The translations under genes were made by a program, and so were the position numbers. Shown one piece after another: positions 45,901 through 54,000 of a DNA stretch of 64,000 bases. The DNA is from Goodfellowiella coeruleoviolacea (GTDB lineage: Bacteria; Actinomycetota; Actinomycetes; Mycobacteriales; Pseudonocardiaceae), in NCBI RefSeq assembly GCF_024171785.1, contig NZ_JAMTCK010000009.1:248001-312000 (forward strand), written 5' to 3'. Under the pieces are notes generated by a model that had not been told where the DNA came from, searched no databases, and worked only from the letters and a program-made list of their open reading frames with translations. Numbering within the stretch: position 1 is the first letter of the stretch; the number at the start of each line of letters is the position of its first letter.

Positions 45901-48443
45901 GCACGTTCGTGGTCGCCGAGCGCGCGGGCTCGCTCCTGGTCTCCGCCGCGGTGCGGTTCGAGGCACTGGGCGGCGCGCTGGCCGGGCTGGCGGAGCTGGC
46001 CGCCGGCGAGCACGACCTCGACGCCGACATCTACCTCGCCTGGGAGAAGCAGCCGGAGGACTGGGACGGGATGGCCGCGGCGCTGCACGAGGTCATCAGC
46101 CTGCACCCGCTGCCAGCCCAGGTCCGCCGGCTCACCGCCACGGTCGCCGGCCGCAGCGGCGCGGTCATGCACCACCACTTCACGTTCCGCCCGTCGAGCA
46201 CGGGCATGGCCGAGGAGCGGCTGATCCGCGGCCTGCACCCGTACATCGCGCAGCGGATGCAGCTGGAGCGGCTGAGCAAGTTCGACCTCACCCGGCTGCC
46301 GTCCTCGGACGAGGAGGTCTACCTCTTCCAGTGCGTGGCGCGGGAGAACCCGTCGGACGAGCGCCTGGTGGCGTTCGCCCAGGTGCGTGACCTGACCGAG
46401 CTGCGCGACCAGGACGGCCGGCTGGCCGCCCTGCCCACCGCCGAGGACACCATCGCCACCTGCCTCGACTCGATCCGGCGCGCGCAGTCCCGCCGGCCGT
46501 CGAAGAAGCGGTTCAACACCAACCGGATCGTGATCTACGTCTGGCCGCCCAGCGAGCTGACCCGCGCCGAGCTGGAGATGCTCGCCGGCCGCGTGCTGCC
46601 CACGACCGCGGGCGCCGGGCTGGAGGAGATCCTGCTCATCGCGCGGCAGCGGGACCGGAGCACCGGCGAGCTGAACAAGGTCGCGGTGCGCATCTCCTTC
46701 GACGCCACCGGCGGCACCGAGCTGACCGTGGGCGAGCCGTCCACCGAGCCGGTCGAGCCGCTGGACGGCTACCGGCAGAAGGTGCTGAGCGCGAGCAGCC
46801 GCAACACGGTCTACCCCTACGAGCTGACCGGCCTGCTCGGCGAGTTCGTCGAGCACGACCTCGACGCCGACCACGCGCTGGTGCCGGTGGACCGGCCCAA
46901 GGGGCGCAACACCGCGGCGATCGTCGCGGGCGTGGTCAGCACGCCGACCGCGCTGCACCCGCAGGGCATCACCCGGGTGGTGCTGCTGGGTGACCCGACC
47001 AAGTCGCTCGGCGCGCTGTCCGAGCCGGAGTGCCGCCGGGTGATCGCCGCGCTGGACCTGGCCGAGCGGATGCGGGTGCCGGTGGAGTGGTACGCGCTGT
47101 CCGCCGGTGCCCGGATCTCCATGGAGTCGGGCACGGAGAACATGGACTGGGTGGCCGCGGCGCTCAAGCGGATCGTCGAGTTCACCCAGGCCGGCGGCGA
47201 GATCAACATCGTGGTCGCGGGCATCAACGTCGGCGCGCAGCCGTACTGGAACGCCGAGGCGACGATGCTCATGCACACCAGGGGCATCCTGGTGATGACC
47301 CCGGACTCGGCCATGGTGCTCACCGGCAAGCAGTCGCTCGACTTCTCCGGTGGCGTGTCCGCCGAGGACAACTTCGGCATCGGCGGCTACGACCGGGTGA
47401 TGGGCCCGAACGGGCAGGCGCAGTACTGGGCGCCGAACCTGGCCGCCGCGCGGGACGTGCTGATGGCCCACTACGAGCACACCTACGTGGCGCCGGGTGA
47501 GTCGGGGCCGCGTGCGGCGGGCACCACCGACCCGCACGACCGGGACATCTCCGACTACCCGCACTCGCTGGCCGGCAGCGACTTCAGCACCGTCGGCGAG
47601 ATCTTCTCGGCGACCGCCAACCCGGACCGCAAGAAGGCGTTCGACATCCGCACGGTGATGCGTGCCGTGGCCGACCAGGACCACCCCGTGCTGGAGCGGT
47701 GGGCGGGCATGGCCGACGCGGACACCGCCGTGGTGCAGGACGCGCACCTGGGTGGCCGGCCGGTGTGCCTGCTGGGCATCGAGTCCCGGTCGGTGCCGCG
47801 CCGCGGCTTCCCGCCCACCGACGGGCCGGACACCTACACCGCGGGCACCCTGTTCCCGCAGTCGTCGAAAAAGGCGGCCCGCGCGATCAACGCGGCCAGC
47901 GGCAACCGGCCGCTGGTGGTGCTGGCCAACCTGTCCGGCTTCGACGGCTCGCCGGAGTCCATGCGCAAGCTGCAGCTGGAGTACGGCGCCGAGATCGGCC
48001 GGGCCATCGTGAACTTCGACGGCCCGATCGTGTTCTGCGTGATCTCCCGGTACCACGGCGGCGCGTTCGTGGTGTTCTCCAAGGCGCTCAACCCGAACAT
48101 GACGGTGCTCGCCGTCGAGGGCTCGTTCGCCTCGGTGATCGGTGGCGCGCCCGCCGCGGCCGTGGTGTTCACCAACGAGGTGAACCGGCGCACCTCGACC
48201 GACAGCCGGGTCGCCGAGCTGGAGGCGCGCCTGGCCGAGACCGCCGGTGCGGAACGCGCCGAGCTGAGCGCCAAGCTGGCCGAGGTGCGGGCCGCGGTGC
48301 GCGCGGAGAAGCTGGCCGACGTGGCCGCCGAGTTCGACCGGGTGCACAGCGTGCACCGCGCCGTCGAGGTCGGCTCGGTGGACGCCGTGATCCGCGCCGC
48401 CGAACTGCGGCCGAAGATCATCGAGGCCATCAACAGGGCCTGA
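42990..48443 (+). CDS. Giant single-chain acyl-CoA carboxylase, 1817 aa
   Basis: Domains in order: biotin carboxylase (about 1-445; KATAGGGGRGI near 165 and EVNTRLQVEHP near 292); a linker; biotin carrier with the modified lysine 621 in ESMKMET; a long central domain (about 700-1200) with FDLTRLPSSDEEVYLFQC, like the ACC_central region of eukaryotic acetyl-CoA carboxylase; and a carboxyltransferase (about 1240-1810; FSGGVSAEDNFGIGGYDRVM and the oxyanion glycines in FDGSPESM). It would carboxylate an acyl-CoA, substrate unproved, using ATP, bicarbonate and biotin. The start is GTG 42990 with AGGAGG 8 bases upstream. A hairpin follows its stop and a GntR remnant lies beyond. Confidence 0.93.
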   Translation: MFKRVAIVNRGEAAMRLIHAVRELSAETGTRIETVAFYTDADRTATFVREADLSYDLGPASARPYLDLAVLERALRESGADAAWVGWGFVAEDPAFAELCERVGVTFVGPSAEAMRKLGDKIGAKLIAEEVGVPVAPWSRGAVETLDAAVAAAAEIGYPLMLKATAGGGGRGIRVITSEAELVDAYERTSQEAARAFGSGVVFLERLVTGARHVEVQVIADGQGTAWALGVRDCSVQRRNQKVIEESASPVLTADQAGDLKAAAERLALAVGYRGAGTVEFLYHPGEQRFAFLEVNTRLQVEHPITELTTGMDLVKAQLHVAAGGKLEGRPPAEIGHAIEARLNAEDPDRDFVPSPGRIARLDLPAGPGIRVDTGVSEGDTIPADFDSMIAKIIAFGRDRDEALGRLRRAVAQTRVIIEGGATNKSFVLDLLNQPEVIDASADTGWIDRVRGEGRLVSHRHSAVALAVAAIEAYEEEERLAQQQLLTTAFGGRPQVRHESGRPLDFKLRGVSYRVRVARVGAQRFRVGVEAGGEVRTADVELDRFDRHTGQVAVNGARYRLLTGTHGPVHLVEVDGVTHRVSRDEGGVIRSPMPALVVATPLEVGAEVEAGAPVLVLESMKMETVLRAPVRARLKECVVSVGSQVETGAPLLRLEPLADATAEDTAATEAVELDLPAAPEAVPARDRAARGQEDLRSLLLGFDVDPHDERRVLDEYLVARKAATEDGHRPLAEELDLVTVFADLAELSRNRPSGEDGADAGHVHSAREHFHTYLQSLDVERAGLPEPFQAKLATALAHYGVTELDRSPELEAAVFRIFLAQQRASADAAIVTTLLRAWLREPVPDQALRERAGLALERLVAATQVRFPVVADLARGVVFAWFGQPLLRRNRARVYAGVRRHLRHLDAHPDAPDRAERIAEMVRSTEPLVRLLGQRLVRDDLDNTVMLEVLTRRYYGNKGLTGVRTSQVGGCTFVVAERAGSLLVSAAVRFEALGGALAGLAELAAGEHDLDADIYLAWEKQPEDWDGMAAALHEVISLHPLPAQVRRLTATVAGRSGAVMHHHFTFRPSSTGMAEERLIRGLHPYIAQRMQLERLSKFDLTRLPSSDEEVYLFQCVARENPSDERLVAFAQVRDLTELRDQDGRLAALPTAEDTIATCLDSIRRAQSRRPSKKRFNTNRIVIYVWPPSELTRAELEMLAGRVLPTTAGAGLEEILLIARQRDRSTGELNKVAVRISFDATGGTELTVGEPSTEPVEPLDGYRQKVLSASSRNTVYPYELTGLLGEFVEHDLDADHALVPVDRPKGRNTAAIVAGVVSTPTALHPQGITRVVLLGDPTKSLGALSEPECRRVIAALDLAERMRVPVEWYALSAGARISMESGTENMDWVAAALKRIVEFTQAGGEINIVVAGINVGAQPYWNAEATMLMHTRGILVMTPDSAMVLTGKQSLDFSGGVSAEDNFGIGGYDRVMGPNGQAQYWAPNLAAARDVLMAHYEHTYVAPGESGPRAAGTTDPHDRDISDYPHSLAGSDFSTVGEIFSATANPDRKKAFDIRTVMRAVADQDHPVLERWAGMADADTAVVQDAHLGGRPVCLLGIESRSVPRRGFPPTDGPDTYTAGTLFPQSSKKAARAINAASGNRPLVVLANLSGFDGSPESMRKLQLEYGAEIGRAIVNFDGPIVFCVISRYHGGAFVVFSKALNPNMTVLAVEGSFASVIGGAPAAAVVFTNEVNRRTSTDSRVAELEARLAETAGAERAELSAKLAEVRAAVRAEKLADVAAEFDRVHSVHRAVEVGSVDAVIRAAELRPKIIEAINRA

Positions 48444-48452
48444 GCCAGCCGG

Positions 48453-48486
48453 CGGGCTGCCCGGACACCACCGTCCGGGCAGCCCG
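48453..48486. terminator. 14-bp hairpin terminator
   Basis: Arms 48453-48466 and 48473-48486 are perfectly complementary with a 6-base loop, 9 bases after the carboxylase stop. It can also serve the minus-strand GntR remnant. Confidence 0.8.
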
Positions 48487-48494
48487 GGGCCAGG

Positions 48495-48820
48495 TCAGTC
48501 CGCCGCCCACCGGTACAGCAGCTCGTACCGGTCGGCGGCCAACACCATGTCGTTGACCTCGACGGGCGTGTCCTCGGCCAGGGCGAGCCTGGTGACGCGC
48601 AGCACCGGCAGGCCGTAGGCGAGGCCGAGCAGATCGGCCTCGTCCGGCCGGGCGAGGCGGGCGGACACGCTCTCCTCGAAGTGCGTCAACGGCCAGCCCA
48701 ACGGAGACGACCAGGCCCTCGCTCGTGAGCTGGTCGATCGCGTTCCGCACAGTCTGCCGCGCGACTCCGTGCCTGGCCATGAGTTCACCCGGCCGGGTGG
48801 ACGCGACGGCTGAGCACCGC
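48495..48820 (-). pseudogene. GntR/HutC-family regulator remnant
   Basis: In one frame the minus strand reads ELMARHGVARQTVRNAIDQL then TSEGLVVS, the second half of a GntR winged helix. About 15 codons on, the family sequence continues only in another frame: FEESVSARLARPDEADLLGL to the natural C-terminus LLYRWAAD of a UTRA ligand domain. The first half of the winged helix, and roughly a hundred residues in the middle, are missing. The gene is therefore truncated, internally deleted and frameshifted, and cannot make a working regulator. Confidence 0.75.
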
Positions 48821-48822
48821 GG

Positions 48823-50205
48823 TCAGTCCGGGCGGGGGCGGTGGAACGGGATGGTGTCGTCGGGGGTCCAGGGGCGGGGGCCGGGGGCCGGGTTGTGCCT
48901 GGCGTCGCCGTTGCGGTGGAACCACTCGTCGAGTTCGCGGTCGCTGCGCCGGTGGGCTTCCTGCGCCCAGCGGCGGATGGCGCGCTCGGCGATGGCCTCC
49001 TGCTCGGCGACCAGCAGCTGGTTGGCGCGGCGGCCGGCGTCGAACTGGCGTTCCGCCTGGTCGTGTTCGAGGGCGGCCTGGTACTCGGCGTAGCTGTCGA
49101 CGATCTGCTGCTCGCGCGCGGCGGCCCTGGCCGAGGCGCGTGTGGCCTCGTCGTCCATGCGCTCGATGATCTGGTCGTAGACCGTGGGCGGGCCGCTGAG
49201 CTGGATCAGCTTGGTGAGCACCGGGAGCAGTTCCAGCGACATGAACAGCAGGGACAGCACGAACTGCGCGAACCACAGGTCGGGGCGCTTGTCGCCCAGC
49301 GACGCCAGCGCCTCGATCCGGGCCAGCAGGCCGCCGTCCTGGCGGCTCGCCGCGGCGAACTCGCGCTGGTCGTTCTCGCGGTCCTGGCGGATCTTCGCCA
49401 GGTCGTCGCGCACCCGGTCGGCGTCCTGCCCGGCCGAGGTGGACGCGGACGCCGCGGCGTCGCGGGCCTTGTCCTTGGCGGTGGCCAGGTCCGCCTCGGC
49501 CTGGCGCAGGTCGGCCAGGGCGACGTCGCGGGCCTGCTGCCGTTCCCGCGCCGCCTCGGCAACGCCCGGCTGCCGGGTGCCGCAGGTGCCGTCGATCTCG
49601 CACACGGCCGCCCGCTGCGCCTCGTCGTACACGCCGCGGGCGCGGTCCACCTCCTGCTGCGCGGCCACCACGGCGGGGTCGGCGGCGGCCGCGGTGTCCG
49701 GGTTGCGGTCGGCGAGCGCCTGCAACTCGTTGAGCTTGCGCTCCAGGTCGGGGATGGCGGCGTAGCGCGGGTTGCGGGACAGCTCCTCCTCGAACCGGGC
49801 GGCGCGGTCGTTGCGCATCACCTCCAGTTCGGCATCGATCTCGGGCTGGAAGATCCGCAGCACCAGCGGGGTGGCGATGACCGTGCCCAGCAGCAGCGCC
49901 AGCGCGACCCTGGGCAGCGCGCCGAGGATGTTGCGCCACCAGCCGGTGCGCCTGGTCATGCCGATCACCAGCAGCCGGTCCAGGTTGAGGATCACCACGC
50001 CCCAGGCGAGGCCGCCGGCGATCGCCAGGGGCCAGGCCACCCGCACCGCCATGCGCAGCGCGAACGCCGCTGACACGGCCGCCACCGCCGAGGTGGTCAG
50101 CAGCACGCCACCGGCGGCGACGTAGCGGAACCGGTCGACCGGGGTCTGCTCCAGCACGTCGTGCCGGGCGCCGGCGAGGGCCGCGAGCCAGCGTCGCACG
50201 ATCAC
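48823..50205 (-). CDS. DUF4407 membrane protein, 460 aa
   Basis: Three hydrophobic segments near the N-terminus (about 30-50, 55-75 and 92-115) and one near 295-318 enclose a long, charged, coiled-coil part with many Arg, Glu and Ala residues and one cysteine pair (CEIDGTC). This is the DUF4407 layout; function unknown. The start is GTG 50203-50205, with AGGAGGAG 6 bases upstream, overlapping the previous stop by 4 bases. It forms an operon with the 214-aa gene and is divergent from the STAND-TPR gene. Confidence 0.8.
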   Translation of the reverse strand: MIVRRWLAALAGARHDVLEQTPVDRFRYVAAGGVLLTTSAVAAVSAAFALRMAVRVAWPLAIAGGLAWGVVILNLDRLLVIGMTRRTGWWRNILGALPRVALALLLGTVIATPLVLRIFQPEIDAELEVMRNDRAARFEEELSRNPRYAAIPDLERKLNELQALADRNPDTAAAADPAVVAAQQEVDRARGVYDEAQRAAVCEIDGTCGTRQPGVAEAARERQQARDVALADLRQAEADLATAKDKARDAAASASTSAGQDADRVRDDLAKIRQDRENDQREFAAASRQDGGLLARIEALASLGDKRPDLWFAQFVLSLLFMSLELLPVLTKLIQLSGPPTVYDQIIERMDDEATRASARAAAREQQIVDSYAEYQAALEHDQAERQFDAGRRANQLLVAEQEAIAERAIRRWAQEAHRRSDRELDEWFHRNGDARHNPAPGPRPWTPDDTIPFHRPRPD

Positions 50206-50846
50206 CGGGTGCTCCTCCTGCGGATCAGGGTGCCCAGGCGGCGCAGCAGGCCGCGGCCGGCCGGTCCGGCCCCGAACGGGGCGAGGTGCCGGGGCGGGCG
50301 GGTGGTCGGGACGGGCCGGGCCGGGGTGATCACCCCGAGTCCGGCGGGCGGTGCGAGCCAGGCGCGGCGGTGCGGTCGCTCGACCGAGCGCTCGACCAAG
50401 TGCTCGACCGGGCGCACCGCGATGGACCGCGCACCCGGCCCTCGGGCGAGCAGCGCCGCCACGATCCCGGAGCGGTCCACGGCCGGCACGGGGGTGCGCG
50501 GGGCCATCCGCAGACCGACCCGGGAGAGGTCGGGGATCGGCACGGCGGTGGCCTCCGCCGGCCGGAACACCGCGACCGGTCGGGTGACCGTGGGGGTGGC
50601 CCCGCGCGGGCCATGGGCCGTTCCGGTGATGGCCCCGGTCCCGGTGACGGTGACCCGGAACGTGCCGTGCCCGGCGCGCGCGTCGAGTTCGGCGGTCATC
50701 CCGTCCGGTGTCGTGACCACGAGCGTGCCCGCGTTCTCGGTGCGCCAGTGCAGCCACACCGGCTCACCGGCGAGCACGGCGGCCCGATCGAGTTCGAACA
50801 GGGTGATGACGGCCGGAGTGGACGGGCTGTGCCAGGAAACGGACAT
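50202..50846 (-). CDS. Hypothetical protein with beta-sandwich-like N-terminus, 214 aa
   Basis: The first about 90 residues have a beta-sandwich pattern (ITLFELDRAAVLAGEPVWLH, then GTLVVTTPDG and TFRVTVTGTG) like Ig-type folds found next to DUF4407. The rest is Pro/Arg-rich and probably disordered, with a basic C-terminus RRLGTLIRRRSTR. There is no signal peptide. Start ATG 50846 has CGGAG 6 bases upstream. It overlaps the DUF4407 start by 4 bases, so both proteins are made together. I recognise no named family. Confidence 0.6.
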   Translation of the reverse strand: MSVSWHSPSTPAVITLFELDRAAVLAGEPVWLHWRTENAGTLVVTTPDGMTAELDARAGHGTFRVTVTGTGAITGTAHGPRGATPTVTRPVAVFRPAEATAVPIPDLSRVGLRMAPRTPVPAVDRSGIVAALLARGPGARSIAVRPVEHLVERSVERPHRRAWLAPPAGLGVITPARPVPTTRPPRHLAPFGAGPAGRGLLRRLGTLIRRRSTR

Positions 50847-51003
50847 CGCGACTCCGAAGGCGGGATTCCGACGAGACACGGGCGGTCCGTGTCCTCGCAC
50901 CGGATCAGACGGCCAGTGTCCGGTCATGGTTTCGTGGTTGCCCCGGGCGCGTGGTCAATGCGATTCAATCGTTGCCAGCCGAGCTGGACAGAGGAGACCC
51001 GCG

Positions 51004-54000
51004 ATGGGTACTGGCGCGCACCCGCCCGTGGGGCCGACCCCGTCCGCCCGATCCGGGTTCCACGAGGCCTACAGCGCGGTCGGTGGCACGGGTCTGCCGC
51101 AGAAGGGCGGCCAGTCGGCGGCGCGCGGCTCGCGCACCATCGAGCCGCCGCTGGACCTGCTGCCGCGCGACATCCAGGGCCGCGACGCGCTGAAACCCGA
51201 ACTCGTCGCGGCGCTCACCCCGCGCCGACGCGGCATCCGCGTGCTGCACGGCATCGCCGGCGGCGGCAAGAGTTCCCTGGCGCTGTGGCTGGCCAGGCAG
51301 GCGCGCGACCAGGGGCGCCCGGTGTACTGGGTCGGCAACGGTGATGTCGAGCAGTCCATGCACGCCGTTGCCGTGCGGTGCGGGGTGGACGTCGGACAGG
51401 TGGGCCGCGCCGACGCGCAGGACGTGGTGTGGCGGGCGCTGGAGAACGCCAGCCAGCCCTGGCTGCTGGTGTTCGACAACATTGACGACGTCGAGCGGCG
51501 CGGGCTGCTCGGCGCGTCCGGCGCGCACCTGGACGGCACCGGCTGGATCCGGCCCAGCGCGGTGGGGCTGGTGCTGGTCACCACGCGGCGCGGCGACCGG
51601 TCGACCTGGGGCGAGCACGCCGAGCTGACCCGGGTCACCTGCCTGGCGGGGGTGGACGGCGCGCGGGTGCTGCTCGACCTCGCCCCGGACGCCGGCCCGG
51701 CGGAGGACGCGCGACTGCTGGCCGACCAGCTCGGCGGCCTGCCGCTGGCGCTGCGCCTGGCCGGCCACTACCTGGCCAACGACCCGCCCAGGCACCGCAC
51801 GTTCGGCGACTACCGCCGCGCGGTGCGGGGCGATCTGGACCTGCTCGACGCGGGCGAGCCCACCCCGGCGACCCTGCTGGACGACGACGCCGCGCGGCGG
51901 TCGATCCGGCTGACCTGGGAGCTGAGCCTGGCCCTGCTGGAGGAACGGCGGCTCGGCCAGGCGCGTCCGCTGCTGCACCTGCTCGCCTGCTACGGCGCGC
52001 CGCACCCGATCCCGCTGGACCTGCTGGTCGCCACGCACCTGCACGGCACACCGGTGGACCCGGACGGCACGCTCACCGACGGCCGGCTCGCCCAGCTGGT
52101 CCGCGGCCTGGTGTCCTCGGCGCTGGCCGATCAGACCGACGTCGGCAGCACCCCGCACCTCGCGCTGCACCCGCTGCTCGCGGAGGTGGTCGCCGCGGCG
52201 CGGGACGAGTCGCCGCACGCCGACGACACCTGGACGGCGGCGGTCGCGCTGCTGGCCGAGACCGCGCCCGGGGACAGCGACCCGAGCCAGTGGACCGCGT
52301 GGCAGGCGCTGCCCGCCGTGATCGCCGCCGTGCTCGCCCGCGTTCCCGCGCGGCTGGACGCGATGGCCGTGATGGTGCAGGGCGGCAACCTGTGCGCGGC
52401 CTACCTGCTGCGCACCGGGGCGTTCCAGGCGTCGCACGACATGAGCGCGCTCGCGCTGCGCCGCGCCACCGTCCTGCCCGCCCGCCACCCGGCGCGGCTG
52501 CAGGCGCGGCTCGCCGCGGCCGTGGTGGGCAACGCCGAGGGCAGCCCGACCACGCGGGGCGAACTGGCCGCGCTGTGGGACGACGCGCGCGCCGAGCTGG
52601 CTGAGGACCACCCGTTCCTGGTCGCGGTGCGCCAGCAGTTGGCCGAGGCGCTGTGCACGGCCGGCGAGTTCGAGGCCGCCGAGGAGGTCTACCGGGACCT
52701 GCTGGCCGACCACGACCGAGGCATCGCCGCCGAGCAGGCCCTGGCCACCAGGTTCGGCTACGGCCGGATGATGTGCCTGCGCGGCCACTTCGACGTCGCC
52801 GAGCGCGAGATCAGCGCGGTGCTGGCGGCCGAGCGGGAGCTGTTCGACGACCCCGACCACCCGGAGCTGCTGCTCACCAGGGCGCTGCTGGCGGACATCT
52901 GGCTGGGCCGGGGTGAGCTGGTCAAGGCCCGCGACGAGCTGCAGGACGTGCTGCGCGCCCAGGAACGCGTGCACGGTCCGGACAGCCCGCTGACGCTGTC
53001 CGCGCGCGTCACGCTCATGGCCGTGCACTCGCAGCTGCGCGACCGGGGCGGTGCCGAGATCCAGCTCAGCCAGCTGCTGCGGATCCAGCGCGACGCGCTC
53101 AACCCCGAGCACCCGCTGTCGCTGCTCGGGCTCGCCGCGCTGATCAACACGCGGGCCCACGACCCGGCCGTGGCGGCCGACCCGCGCACCGACGAGCAGC
53201 GGCTCACCGAGGTCGCGGCGGCCATGGCCAGGCAGATGGGGGAGGACCACCCGTTCGTGCTGTCCACCCGGCTGGGCGCGGCGCTGCGGCGCTGCGAGTA
53301 CGACCAGCCGGCCGGCATCGCGGCGGTGCGCGCCGTGCTGGCACGGCAGGCGGACGTGCTGGGACCGGTGCACATCGCGACGCTGAACACCCGGCTGCTG
53401 TACGCGCAGCTGCTCGTCCGGGCCGGGGAGGACAACGCGGCTGCCGAGGAGGAGCTGCGCGACCTGCTCGACACGCAGTTGGGGTCGATCGGCGCGGACA
53501 ACCCGCAGACCGTGATGGCGCGGACGACGCTGGCGAACATCGCGCTGAGCAACGGCGACCGCGACGGGGCCGAGGCGCTGCTGCGCGAGGCGCTGGGGTC
53601 GTGGGAACGCCTGCACGGCCCCGACCACACCGACGCGCGGGAACTCCGGCTCGCGCTCGTGCAGGTGCTGTGCCTCGGCGAGAACGTCACCGAGGCGGAG
53701 CAGCAGCTGCTGACGCTGATCGCGTCGCTGCGCCGCACCGAGCCCGACTCCGACCAGCAGTTGGCCGCGCAGGTGATGCTGGCGCTGGTGCGGATGGGCG
53801 ACCACCGCGCCGACGAGGCGGAGCGGGAGCTGCGGCAGGTGCTCGCGACCGTGGCGGGGCTGGCGACCGACCACCGGTACGACCGGCTGATGGTGCAGTG
53901 GTTCCTGGCCGAGGTGCTGCGCGTGCGCAGCGCCGACGAGGAGGCGGAGGCGCTGCTGACCGACTCGGTCGCCGGCCTGGTCGAGCTGGGTGACCCCGAC

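Noticed and set aside
42969-48356. 1795-codon open frame on the minus strand
   Set aside because: It mirrors the carboxylase gene. Long antisense frames are common in GC-rich DNA, its composition is His/Arg/Gly-rich without domains, and the plus-strand protein has clear motifs.
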